The translations under genes and the position numbers were made by a program. From contig JAGQQP010000033.1 of assembly GCA_020426085.1 (NCBI GenBank), positions 1-15,773 on the forward strand: 15,773 nt of DNA, written 5' to 3'. Of this stretch, positions 1 to 6,132 are shown one piece after another (position 1 is the stretch's first letter; each line of letters starts with the position of its first letter). This stretch comes from Planctomycetaceae bacterium. GTDB taxonomy: Bacteria > Planctomycetota > Planctomycetia > Planctomycetales > Planctomycetaceae. Below the pieces are notes generated by a model, which saw only the letters and a program-made list of their open reading frames with translations, did no database searches and was not told the origin of the DNA.

Positions 1-1176
1 GATTTTGAGATCCGAAAGATTATCGTGAACCTGATTGAGCTGTTCTTTGGCCCAGCTGGTCAGTTCAAGTTGAGTCTGTTTCTGATCGGGAGTGAGTGGC
101 GGCGGTGGCGCGGAAATATCGAAGTCGGCTTTTTTGCCAAGCGACATCTGCGACTGCAGATCCATGCTGAGAAACTGACTGCGGAGTGTGGAGAGCAGCT
201 GGCGATACAGGTGCTGCCCGTCGCGGAAACGGACTTCCGATTTCGTGGGATGCACGTTGACATCGACCTGAGACGCGGGCATGTCGAGATACAGGAACGA
301 GATCGGCTGCCGCCCGACCATGAGCAGACCGCGATAGGCTTCGGTCAACGCGTGCTGCAGCGTGCGGTCCTGAATCCAGCGGCCGTTGAGGAACAGATAC
401 TGCCCTTTGCGGGTCGACTTGTTTTCACTGGGATGCGAGACGTAGCCCCAAATACGGATGTCGTCGACTTCGGATTCGACCCAGATCAGCTGTTCGGAGA
501 GATGGCTGCCATAAAACAGGCGGAGCCGATCGAGCAGATTGTCAGAGGGGGGGAGATCGAAGATGACTTTGTTGTTGTGCCTGAGCACCATGTAGAGCCG
601 CGGATGCGCGAGGGCAGCCCGGGTGAACTGCTCGCTGATGTGACCGAACTCGGTCTTGGTGGTTTTGAGAAACTTCCGCCGCACGGGAGTATTGGCAAAC
701 AACTGCCGGACTTCGATGGAAGTTCCCAGCGGACAGCCACAGGGCTGCGGTTTGCCGGGAGTTCCGGTTTTGACTTCGAATTCGAGTCCCTGGGTCTGGT
801 CGGCGGTACGCGTGCGGATGCGGAAGTGACTGACTTCCGAAATCGAGGCGAGTGCTTCGCCGCGAAAACCCATGGTCTGCACGCTGAACAGGTCGTCGGC
901 GGTTGTGATTTTACTGGTCGCATTGCTGGCGACCGCGAGGAGCAGGTCGTCGGGATGAATGCCTTCGCCGTTATCGACCACACGGATGAGGTCGGCACCG
1001 CCGTTCATGATGTCGACTTCGATACGGGTGGCAAGGGCGTCGATACTGTTATCGAGGAGTTCCTTGACCGCGCTGGCGGGGCGTTCGATCACTTCGCCAG
1101 CGGCAATCTTGTTAATGACGCTGGTATCGAGTTGATGAATGCGGGAAATGGATTCCACGACGGCTTTCCGTTCCAT
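1..1176 (-). CDS. mutL: DNA mismatch repair protein MutL, C-terminal part beyond the window
   Basis: This is the ATPase that couples MutS mismatch recognition to downstream excision. The frame is open from the ATG at 1176 to the left edge: 392 codons, against roughly 600-650 for a whole MutL, so the C-terminal dimerisation domain is missing only because the window ends. All GHKL ATPase motifs are visible: [12 protein letters not shown] (residues 24-35), [10 protein letters not shown] with the expected catalytic Glu39 and Mg-binding Asn43, DNGEGI (68-73), ATSKI (86-90) and GFRGEAL (103-109). [12 protein letters not shown] follows further on. The last residues present look like the Pro/Gln-rich linker. 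In-frame upstream codons reach a stop at 1203-1201 with no other ATG, which fixes the start. There is no clear Shine-Dalgarno. It is the last visible gene of the ubiD-ubiE-ubiX-mutL series, after a 123-bp gap. The identification is secure. Confidence 0.96.
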   Translation of the reverse strand, partial: MERKAVVESISRIHQLDTSVINKIAAGEVIERPASAVKELLDNSIDALATRIEVDIMNGGADLIRVVDNGEGIHPDDLLLAVASNATSKITTADDLFSVQTMGFRGEALASISEVSHFRIRTRTADQTQGLEFEVKTGTPGKPQPCGCPLGTSIEVRQLFANTPVRRKFLKTTKTEFGHISEQFTRAALAHPRLYMVLRHNNKVIFDLPPSDNLLDRLRLFYGSHLSEQLIWVESEVDDIRIWGYVSHPSENKSTRKGQYLFLNGRWIQDRTLQHALTEAYRGLLMVGRQPISFLYLDMPASQVDVNVHPTKSEVRFRDGQHLYRQLLSTLRSQFLSMDLQSQMSLGKKADFDISAPPPPLTPDQKQTQLELTSWAKEQLNQVHDNLSDLKI

Positions 1177-1182
1177 GGGCTG

Positions 1183-1197
1183 ATCAGTCCGACTGAT
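1183..1197. repeat. Short inverted repeat just upstream of mutL start
   Basis: ATCAGT and ACTGAT form a perfect 6-bp inverted repeat with a 3-nt spacer. It ends 7 nt before the mutL ATG on the transcribed minus strand. It could fold in the leader of the mutL message or be chance; no regulator is implied by the sequence. Confidence 0.3.
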
Positions 1198-1299
1198 GAA
1201 TTAGTTAATCTGTGTGACCTGTTTTTAACGGTTTCGAAGCAGAATCGCAAGAAAGAGCGTTCGAGAGGAGTGACTGTGCTGAACACAAATTACAATCAT

Positions 1300-1992
1300 C
1301 TACGAAGGTTGACTGCCCCAGCGCTGATGGATTTCGTGCCTGATTCCCAGATGATCGCAGATGCGGGCCGACATGAAGTCGACCAGATCGTGGATGGTGA
1401 CCGGGTTGTGATAGAATCCGGGCGCTGCAGGCATGACGATGGCGCCGGCCTGGGTGAGCTTAACCATATTTTCCAGTGGGATGAGCCCGAGCGGTGTTTC
1501 GCGGGCGAGCAGAATCAGTTTGCGGCGTTCTTTGAGATGCACGTCGGCAGCGCGATGAATGAGATTACCACAGGCGCCGGAAGCGATACTGCCCAGGGTC
1601 CCCATCGAACAGGGACAGATCACCATCCCATCGGTCAGAAACGAACCACTGGCGATGCCGGCGGAGAAGTCTTTGTAGTGGTGGTAGATCAAAGTTCCCT
1701 GTTTGAGCTCGGAATCGCCGAGGACGGAGCTGAGGGCGAAGTCTTCACTGTGTGTCGGTCTGAGCTTGCGGATGACGCTGTCATCGGGCTGACTGGAAGA
1801 ATCGGGGAGGAGTTCGCCGGGATTGAAGTTTTCCAGATCGATTTTCAAGCCGAGTTCATGCCTGAGAACGTGTGCGGCAGATTCGCTCATGGTGAGATGC
1901 ACGGTGCGGCCGGCGGCCATCAGGACTTCGATCAGGCGGACAGCATAAATGGCGCCGCTGGCGCCGGTCATGGCGACGACTACATTGGACAT
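1300..1992 (-). CDS. ubiX: Flavin prenyltransferase UbiX
   Basis: UbiX attaches a dimethylallyl group to reduced FMN to make prenylated FMN, the cofactor of UbiD decarboxylases. The sequence shows the flavoprotein start TGASGAIYAVRLIEVL (residues 9-24), the GIASGSF stretch (112-118), CPCSMGTLGSIA (126-137) and RAADVHLKERRKLILLARETPLG (147-169, typical of the family). Near the C-terminus is MPAAPGFYHNP. At 230 residues it is longer than the usual 185-210. The excess lies between about residues 53 and 98, an Asp/Ser-rich hydrophilic insertion before the SGSF motif. The ATG has a good GAGGT Shine-Dalgarno 6 nt upstream. It sits 29 bp downstream of ubiE and close to ubiD, its expected functional partner. 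No separate promoter is obvious. Confidence 0.94.
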   Translation of the reverse strand: MSNVVVAMTGASGAIYAVRLIEVLMAAGRTVHLTMSESAAHVLRHELGLKIDLENFNPGELLPDSSSQPDDSVIRKLRPTHSEDFALSSVLGDSELKQGTLIYHHYKDFSAGIASGSFLTDGMVICPCSMGTLGSIASGACGNLIHRAADVHLKERRKLILLARETPLGLIPLENMVKLTQAGAIVMPAAPGFYHNPVTIHDLVDFMSARICDHLGIRHEIHQRWGSQPS

Positions 1993-1998
1993 GAGGAG

Positions 1999-2003
1999 AC
2001 CTC
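1999..2003 (-). promoter_or_regulatory. Ribosome binding site of ubiX
   Basis: GAGGT on the minus strand, 6 nt before the ubiX ATG. It is one of the few clear Shine-Dalgarno sequences in the window and supports the chosen start. The flanking bases form a 4-bp inverted repeat (GAGG/CCTC), too small to assume regulation. Confidence 0.6.
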
Positions 2004-2021
2004 ACAATCTTTCATTGAACG

Positions 2022-2735
2022 TTATTTCGAAACCGCTGGTTTCACGCCTGTGTACAGAGTGGCGATGCCGAACGTGAGCGGATACCAGCGTGTGCCTTCC
2101 AGCCCGCATTCATCCATCAGGTCGGCTAAGGCTTTTCCATAAGGGAATTCCGAAACCGACTCGGGCAGATAGTTATAGGCGGACTGTCTGTTGCGGGCGA
2201 GTAATTGTCCCATTTTGGGGAGGATATGTCGAAAATAAAATTGATAACAGGCGCGAAACAGCGGATTGGTGGGGATCGAAAATTCGAGGACGGCCACCTG
2301 ACCGCCGGGCTGACAGACGCGGATCATTTCTTTGAGGCCCTGTCGGGTGTCGGCGACATTGCGCAGGCCGAACGCGACGGAGACGATCTGAAACTGATTG
2401 TCGGCGAAGGGGAGTTCCTGGGTGTCTGCTTCCAGAAAGGTGAGCTGGCTGCTGGTATTTTTCTTCAACGCCAGCTGCAGCATTTCATGGGTGAAGTCGG
2501 CTCCGACGACCTGCGTTTTGCCGCCTGCTTTTTTGAGATAGGAGAGGGCCAGATCCCCGGTGCCGGTACAGACATCGAGAATGGGGGCAGCGCCGGTGGG
2601 AGCGACTTTCCGCACGGTGCGCCAGCGCCAGTAATAGTCGACGCCTCCGGAGAGGAAGTGGTTCATGAAATCGTAGCGGGGCGCGATTTCTCCAAACATC
2701 TGCTGCACACGGGAGCCGGTTTTATCTACATTCAT
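2022..2735 (-). CDS. ubiE: Demethylmenaquinone / ubiquinone C-methyltransferase UbiE (MenG)
   Basis: This SAM-dependent enzyme C-methylates the quinone ring at the end of menaquinone or ubiquinone synthesis. The 237-residue length is normal. The N-terminal RYDFMNHFLSGGVDYYWRW is diagnostic of UbiE/COQ5. The SAM-binding glycine loop is LDVCTGTGDLAL, followed by VVGADFTHEMLQLA, then LPFADNQFQIVSVAFGLRNV and PGGQVAVLEFSIP. The C-terminus has YNYLPESVSEFP and a terminal YTGVKP. The start at 2735 gives a normal N-terminus; no strong Shine-Dalgarno is seen. It lies 23 bp after ubiD and 29 bp before ubiX on the same strand, so co-transcription is very likely. Which quinone is made cannot be read from this gene alone; menaquinone is the likelier inference for this lineage. 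Confidence 0.95.
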   Translation of the reverse strand: MNVDKTGSRVQQMFGEIAPRYDFMNHFLSGGVDYYWRWRTVRKVAPTGAAPILDVCTGTGDLALSYLKKAGGKTQVVGADFTHEMLQLALKKNTSSQLTFLEADTQELPFADNQFQIVSVAFGLRNVADTRQGLKEMIRVCQPGGQVAVLEFSIPTNPLFRACYQFYFRHILPKMGQLLARNRQSAYNYLPESVSEFPYGKALADLMDECGLEGTRWYPLTFGIATLYTGVKPAVSK

Positions 2736-2758
2736 AACTTCAGGATCGTTTCATATTT

Positions 2759-4258
2759 TCAAGACAGGCCGAGTTCATTCAGACGGCTCTGGACGCGTTC
2801 TAATATTTCAGCGGGCATCTTCAAGGCAGACGGCCATTCGCGGGGATGCCCTTCTGCTGCGGATTTACGGGTGGCATCAAGACCAAGTTTGTGGCCGATA
2901 CCCTGCACGACTGCGCTGTGGTCGTCATCATCGCCGGGCCCTTCCGAGCGAATCAGGTCGCGACCGGGATTGAGATTCGTGCTGACGCGGTACCAGACCT
3001 GCTGTTCGTCGTGCACATTGACATCAGCATCGACGACCACGATCAGCTTCAATGATAATAGACTTTCCAGACTCCACAATGCATTGACGACCCGACGGGC
3101 CTGCTGAGGATAAGATTTATGAATACTGACGAACATCAGATAACGGCCTGCACCGGCTTCGGGAAAATGGATGTCGACGAGTTCGGGGACCATCAGCTTC
3201 AACAGTGGAAGAAAAATACGTTCGGTCGCCTGAGCGAAGAAACCGGCTTCGGAAGGAGGAGCAGCCGGGATCAGCGCGTGCCAGATGGGATTGGCCCGAT
3301 GGGTGACCGCGGACAGATTCAGCGGCATCACCGTTTCAGCCGGGCTGTAATAGCCGGTGGCATTCGCGACAGGACCGACTTCGACAGGGTCAGAGGCGGG
3401 ATCGATAAAGCCTTCCATCACGATTTCCGCCTGCGCGGGGACATCGATTTCAATGGAGCGGGCGCGGACCAGTTCCAAAGCATTGTTTCGCAGAAAGCCA
3501 CCAAAGGCATACGGGTCGGTCATTTTCGGCAGCGGTGCATGAGCCGTATAGAGGCCGACCGGATCGCCGCCCAGCACGATGGCGACGGGCAGTTGCTGAC
3601 CGCGGGCCTGGAATTTCTGCAGGAGCTGATAACCGGCGTCATGCTGACTCCAGCGGATCGCCAGCTGCTGATCGGAGAGGACCTGGATGGGTCGGGTATT
3701 GACGAAACGGGCTTTGGTTTCCGGATCGAACGTAACGATCTGGGCGGCGGTGATGGTGGGTGCCGTTTCATCGGGCCAGCAGGTGAGCAGCGGGAATTCG
3801 CTGAGATTCACATCGCGGCCGAGCTTGACCACCTGCTGACAACTGGCGGTTTTGACGATACGGGGTTTGATGTTGACCAGCTGCGAGAACTGCGGAATCA
3901 TTTTCAGCGAATCGAGCCAGCCTTCGGGCAGATCGGGGGACAGGAGCCCGGCGACACGGTCGGCGATGGAATCGAGCGAATCGGTTCGCAGAATCTGTAA
4001 CAGTCGAGGGAGGCTGCCGAAGAGATTGGTCAACACGGGGATTTTGTGGCCGACGACCTGATCGAACAACAGTGCAGGTGCGGAGTCGGGGGGACTGGAT
4101 TTCACGACCTGTTCGGTGATGGCAGCGATTTCGAGCTGTGTCTCTACCGGGGATGAGATCCGGACGAGCAGCCCTGCTTCTTCAAAGTTGCTGACGAATT
4201 CCGCCAGATGGTCCGCATGCATCATTATGGTGTTGTTCATAGAAATTCGGAATGGCAT
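2759..4258 (-). CDS. ubiD: UbiD-family prenyl-FMN-dependent decarboxylase (divergent)
   Basis: Probable decarboxylase of an aromatic polyprenyl carboxylate, working with UbiX's cofactor in quinone synthesis. At 499 residues it has the family's normal length. Family landmarks are AIRWSQHDAGY, PVAIVLGGDP, DPYAFGGFLR, VPAQAEIVMEG (with the two conserved glutamates), ATGYYSP, VPELVDIHFPEAG, VVDADVNVHD and the near-terminal GLDATRK. Two motifs are unusual. Where UbiD proteins carry N-x-G-x-Y-R, this has NTRPIQ. Where EGPxGxxTGYY is usual, this reads VGPVANATGYY. The fold is surely UbiD; strict substrate equivalence to E. coli UbiD is not certain. The ATG at 4258 is the longest start. In-frame ATGs at 4240, 4225 and 4222 are also possible, and 4240 matches the usual N-terminal length better. 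It is the first gene of the minus-strand operon. Confidence 0.88.
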   Translation of the reverse strand: MPFRISMNNTIMMHADHLAEFVSNFEEAGLLVRISSPVETQLEIAAITEQVVKSSPPDSAPALLFDQVVGHKIPVLTNLFGSLPRLLQILRTDSLDSIADRVAGLLSPDLPEGWLDSLKMIPQFSQLVNIKPRIVKTASCQQVVKLGRDVNLSEFPLLTCWPDETAPTITAAQIVTFDPETKARFVNTRPIQVLSDQQLAIRWSQHDAGYQLLQKFQARGQQLPVAIVLGGDPVGLYTAHAPLPKMTDPYAFGGFLRNNALELVRARSIEIDVPAQAEIVMEGFIDPASDPVEVGPVANATGYYSPAETVMPLNLSAVTHRANPIWHALIPAAPPSEAGFFAQATERIFLPLLKLMVPELVDIHFPEAGAGRYLMFVSIHKSYPQQARRVVNALWSLESLLSLKLIVVVDADVNVHDEQQVWYRVSTNLNPGRDLIRSEGPGDDDDHSAVVQGIGHKLGLDATRKSAAEGHPREWPSALKMPAEILERVQSRLNELGLS

Positions 4259-4273
4259 TGATTACAGTCAGGA

Positions 4274-4301
4274 ATCATAACCGATTCATTACTGTCAACA
4301 A
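4274..4301 (-). promoter_or_regulatory. Candidate sigma70-type promoter of the ubiD-ubiE-ubiX-mutL series
   Basis: On the minus strand there is a -10-like TATGAT (4279-4274) with TTGTTG 16 nt upstream; a perfect TTGACA overlaps but is spaced too closely (13 nt). Transcription would begin near 4267, only about 9 nt before the longest ubiD ATG and about 27 nt before the ATG at 4240. That favours a near-leaderless message or the internal start. Prediction by eye only. Confidence 0.35.
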
Positions 4302-4378
4302 ATGATCGTGGCTGTGAACCTCTCAGATTCTTACGATCCCAGGCCTGTCATCGCCATTTAAGCCCCGGAAACGCACTT

Positions 4379-5353
4379 ATGCTGCAACGTTATCTGTTAG
4401 TCTGGCTGATTCTGCTTTCTGCGGCTGCAATTCTGTGGGACAAGATCCTGCCCGGTACGTTCCATCCGTTTCATGAATCGAAGCCATATCTCTCGTATTT
4501 ATTTACCGCCACGATGTTTGTCATCGGTTCATTACTGCCGCCAGATGAGGTGCGGGCGGTGGTTCGGCGCTGGCATCAGGTGCTGGGCGGCACATTTGTG
4601 CAATACACGGTGATGCCGAGCCTGGCTTTTCTGATGAGCCTGTTTTTTATCGATCAACAGGAATTACGGATTGGAATTATCCTGGTGGGCTGTGTGCCAG
4701 GGGCGATGGCTTCGAATGTGTTGACACTGGCGGCGCGGGGCAATGTGAGTTACTCGGTCTGCCTGACAGCGTCGGCCACCCTGCTCTCACCTGTCTTTGT
4801 GCCGATTGTGCTTTACCTGGCTGTCAGTGGGACGGACATCAATGCTGCGGAGCTGGCGAAAGATTCGTTCTTCCAGTTACTGACGCAGGTTGTTTTGCCG
4901 GTGATCGGAGGGCACCTGCTGGCTTTGTATCACTCCGGGTTCAGTCGATTGATGCAGACTTTGGGGCCTGCTTTCGCGAATTTTTCGATCCTGTGGATCA
5001 TTGCGACGGTGATCAGTCTGCAGGAAGCTCAGCTGAAGCAGGTCTTTGCCTCGCTGGCGGTGGCACTGCTGGTGATTAACCTGCTGGGCTATCTGTGCGG
5101 CTATCTGGCTGGAGCAGCGATTCGACTGAATGAGTCGATGCGGCGGGCACTCACATTAGAAGTGGGCATGCAGAACGCGGGGCTGGGAGCAGTTCTGGCA
5201 AGCCAGCTGTTTCCGGGACAGGAAATGATCGCATTACCGCCGGCATTGTATATGTTTGGCTGCATGCTGACCGGAACGATTCTGGCACAGTACTGGTCAC
5301 TGAAGCGATTTGAAGAAGTGACCGAGCCCTCAGCTGTGCCCGCTGAAGATTAA
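4379..5353 (+). CDS. BASS-family (bile acid:sodium symporter-like) membrane transporter
   Basis: A polytopic inner-membrane protein of 324 residues, predicted to import an organic anion or metabolite with sodium. About nine or ten hydrophobic segments run through the whole length, starting at residues 5-20. The family signatures are clear: VGCVPGAMASNVLTLAARGN followed by SVCLTASATLLSP (the crossover region that carries Na+ and substrate contacts in this family), and EVGMQNAGLGAVLASQLFP near the C-terminus. A short hydrophilic tail ends the protein. Substrates in the BASS family range from bile acids to pyruvate, pantoate and sulfated compounds, so none can be named here. It is divergent from ubiD, with 120 bp between. 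Its stop codon overlaps that of the convergent small gene downstream. A weak purine-rich CGGAAA lies about 9 nt before the ATG. Confidence 0.9.
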   Translation: MLQRYLLVWLILLSAAAILWDKILPGTFHPFHESKPYLSYLFTATMFVIGSLLPPDEVRAVVRRWHQVLGGTFVQYTVMPSLAFLMSLFFIDQQELRIGIILVGCVPGAMASNVLTLAARGNVSYSVCLTASATLLSPVFVPIVLYLAVSGTDINAAELAKDSFFQLLTQVVLPVIGGHLLALYHSGFSRLMQTLGPAFANFSILWIIATVISLQEAQLKQVFASLAVALLVINLLGYLCGYLAGAAIRLNESMRRALTLEVGMQNAGLGAVLASQLFPGQEMIALPPALYMFGCMLTGTILAQYWSLKRFEEVTEPSAVPAED

Positions 5354-5628
5354 GTTTCTTCGAGGCGGGCCTTGAGTTCGTCGCGTTCTTTTTTGGTGAT
5401 ATCCAGATCGAACATGAGATACTTCACATCCAGACGTAATTGAGCCAGCGCTTCCTGAATCAAACCGAGGATTCGCCTGCGACGCTTTACCGATTCCACG
5501 ACACGTGAGTAAGAGACTTCCAGCAGCAGCTGCTGTTCGCGGGGCAGTTCGGCGATTTTTTTGCCCAGGTCGATTACTTCGCGGGGCAGACTTGCACTAT
5601 CTGTTTCGTCGGTGAGTCGGATATTCAT
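5350..5628 (-). CDS. Small coiled-coil hypothetical protein (92 residues)
   Basis: Not recognised by function. The ATG at 5628 gives MNIRLTDETDS and 92 residues. A TTG at 5637 could extend it by three residues, but the GAG purine run would then be too close, so the ATG is preferred. The protein is highly charged and almost wholly helical after residue 15, with heptad-like Leu/Ile spacing (IDLGKKIAELP, then LLLEVSYSRVVESV). A basic patch KRRRR lies near the middle, and an acidic/basic helix ends in KKERDELKARLEE. There is no signal peptide or membrane segment, so it is a cytoplasmic, probably oligomeric protein. It converges on the BASS transporter gene with overlapping stop codons. Regular codon usage and coherent amphipathic helices argue for a real gene. 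Confidence 0.72.
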   Translation of the reverse strand: MNIRLTDETDSASLPREVIDLGKKIAELPREQQLLLEVSYSRVVESVKRRRRILGLIQEALAQLRLDVKYLMFDLDITKKERDELKARLEET

Positions 5629-6132
5629 AAGTTTCAATTCTCAGCTTGTGCCAGTACTTTCACGATCAATGATTTCATCAAGGGGATGAACTGAAAGCCA
5701 ATAGAACAGATTTCATGCCGAATATGAATATTTAATAAAGGATTTACCCTAAGTCACTACATACAGGCCTGTTAGAACTACATTTGATCATACGCTCTCA
5801 AATGACAGATTCACAAAAAAGAGAGGCTTCGTCTTGGCTTAGATTGCAATTTCTTCTAAAATCCTCTGAGAATGTAGTCATTTTTGGCAATGTTATGGCT
5901 GGTTGTATTATGGCAACACCTTTGTTGACTGACTGCAACGAAAACCGGACAGCGTACAACATTTCGTAAAGAATGCTGAACGGTGATTGGTTTGTGGAAA
6001 ATGGGGAATATTTTCCACAGATGAACGGGATTGAAAATCATATTCCAGAATCACCAGGATGTGTAAATCAGTATAGAAACTGCAGCATTACGATCATTTT
6101 TATCCCAGGGATGGGTTCGAGTTCAGGCATCG
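5629..6132. other. A+T-rich intergenic region without a convincing gene
   Basis: About 500 bp, visibly richer in A+T than the flanking genes. It lies between two divergently transcribed genes, so it should hold both promoters. Small open frames of about 60 codons exist on both strands (around 5784-5969 and 5856-6041), but they overlap each other, have no ribosome site and look unlike proteins. The only clear structure is the perfect inverted repeat at 5993-6019. I see no tRNA and no intrinsic terminator. Confidence 0.6.
5993..6019. repeat. Perfect 10-bp inverted repeat with DnaA-box-like arms
   Basis: TGTGGAAAAT (5993-6002) and ATTTTCCACA (6010-6019) are perfect inverted copies separated by 7 nt. 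Each arm contains TTTTCCACA, which fits the relaxed DnaA-box pattern TTWTNCACA, in opposite orientations. No T-run follows, so it is not an intrinsic terminator. It lies 113 bp before the start of the secreted-protein gene and could equally be an operator for that gene. Confidence 0.6.

Noticed and set aside
25..2142. A 705-codon open frame on the plus strand
   Set aside because: It lies antisense to mutL, ubiX and the end of ubiE, which have unmistakable family motifs. Its translation has no recognisable domain and spans several genes; it reflects codon bias of the minus-strand genes.
2205..4000. Plus-strand open frames of about 300 codons (2205-3107 and 3119-4000)
   Set aside because: They are antisense to ubiE and ubiD and have unstructured, Gly/Asp/Arg-rich translations without motifs.
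5784..6041. Overlapping small open frames of 61 codons on both strands in the intergenic region
   Set aside because: They oppose each other, lack ribosome sites and protein-like composition, and sit in A+T-rich DNA where short frames are expected by chance.
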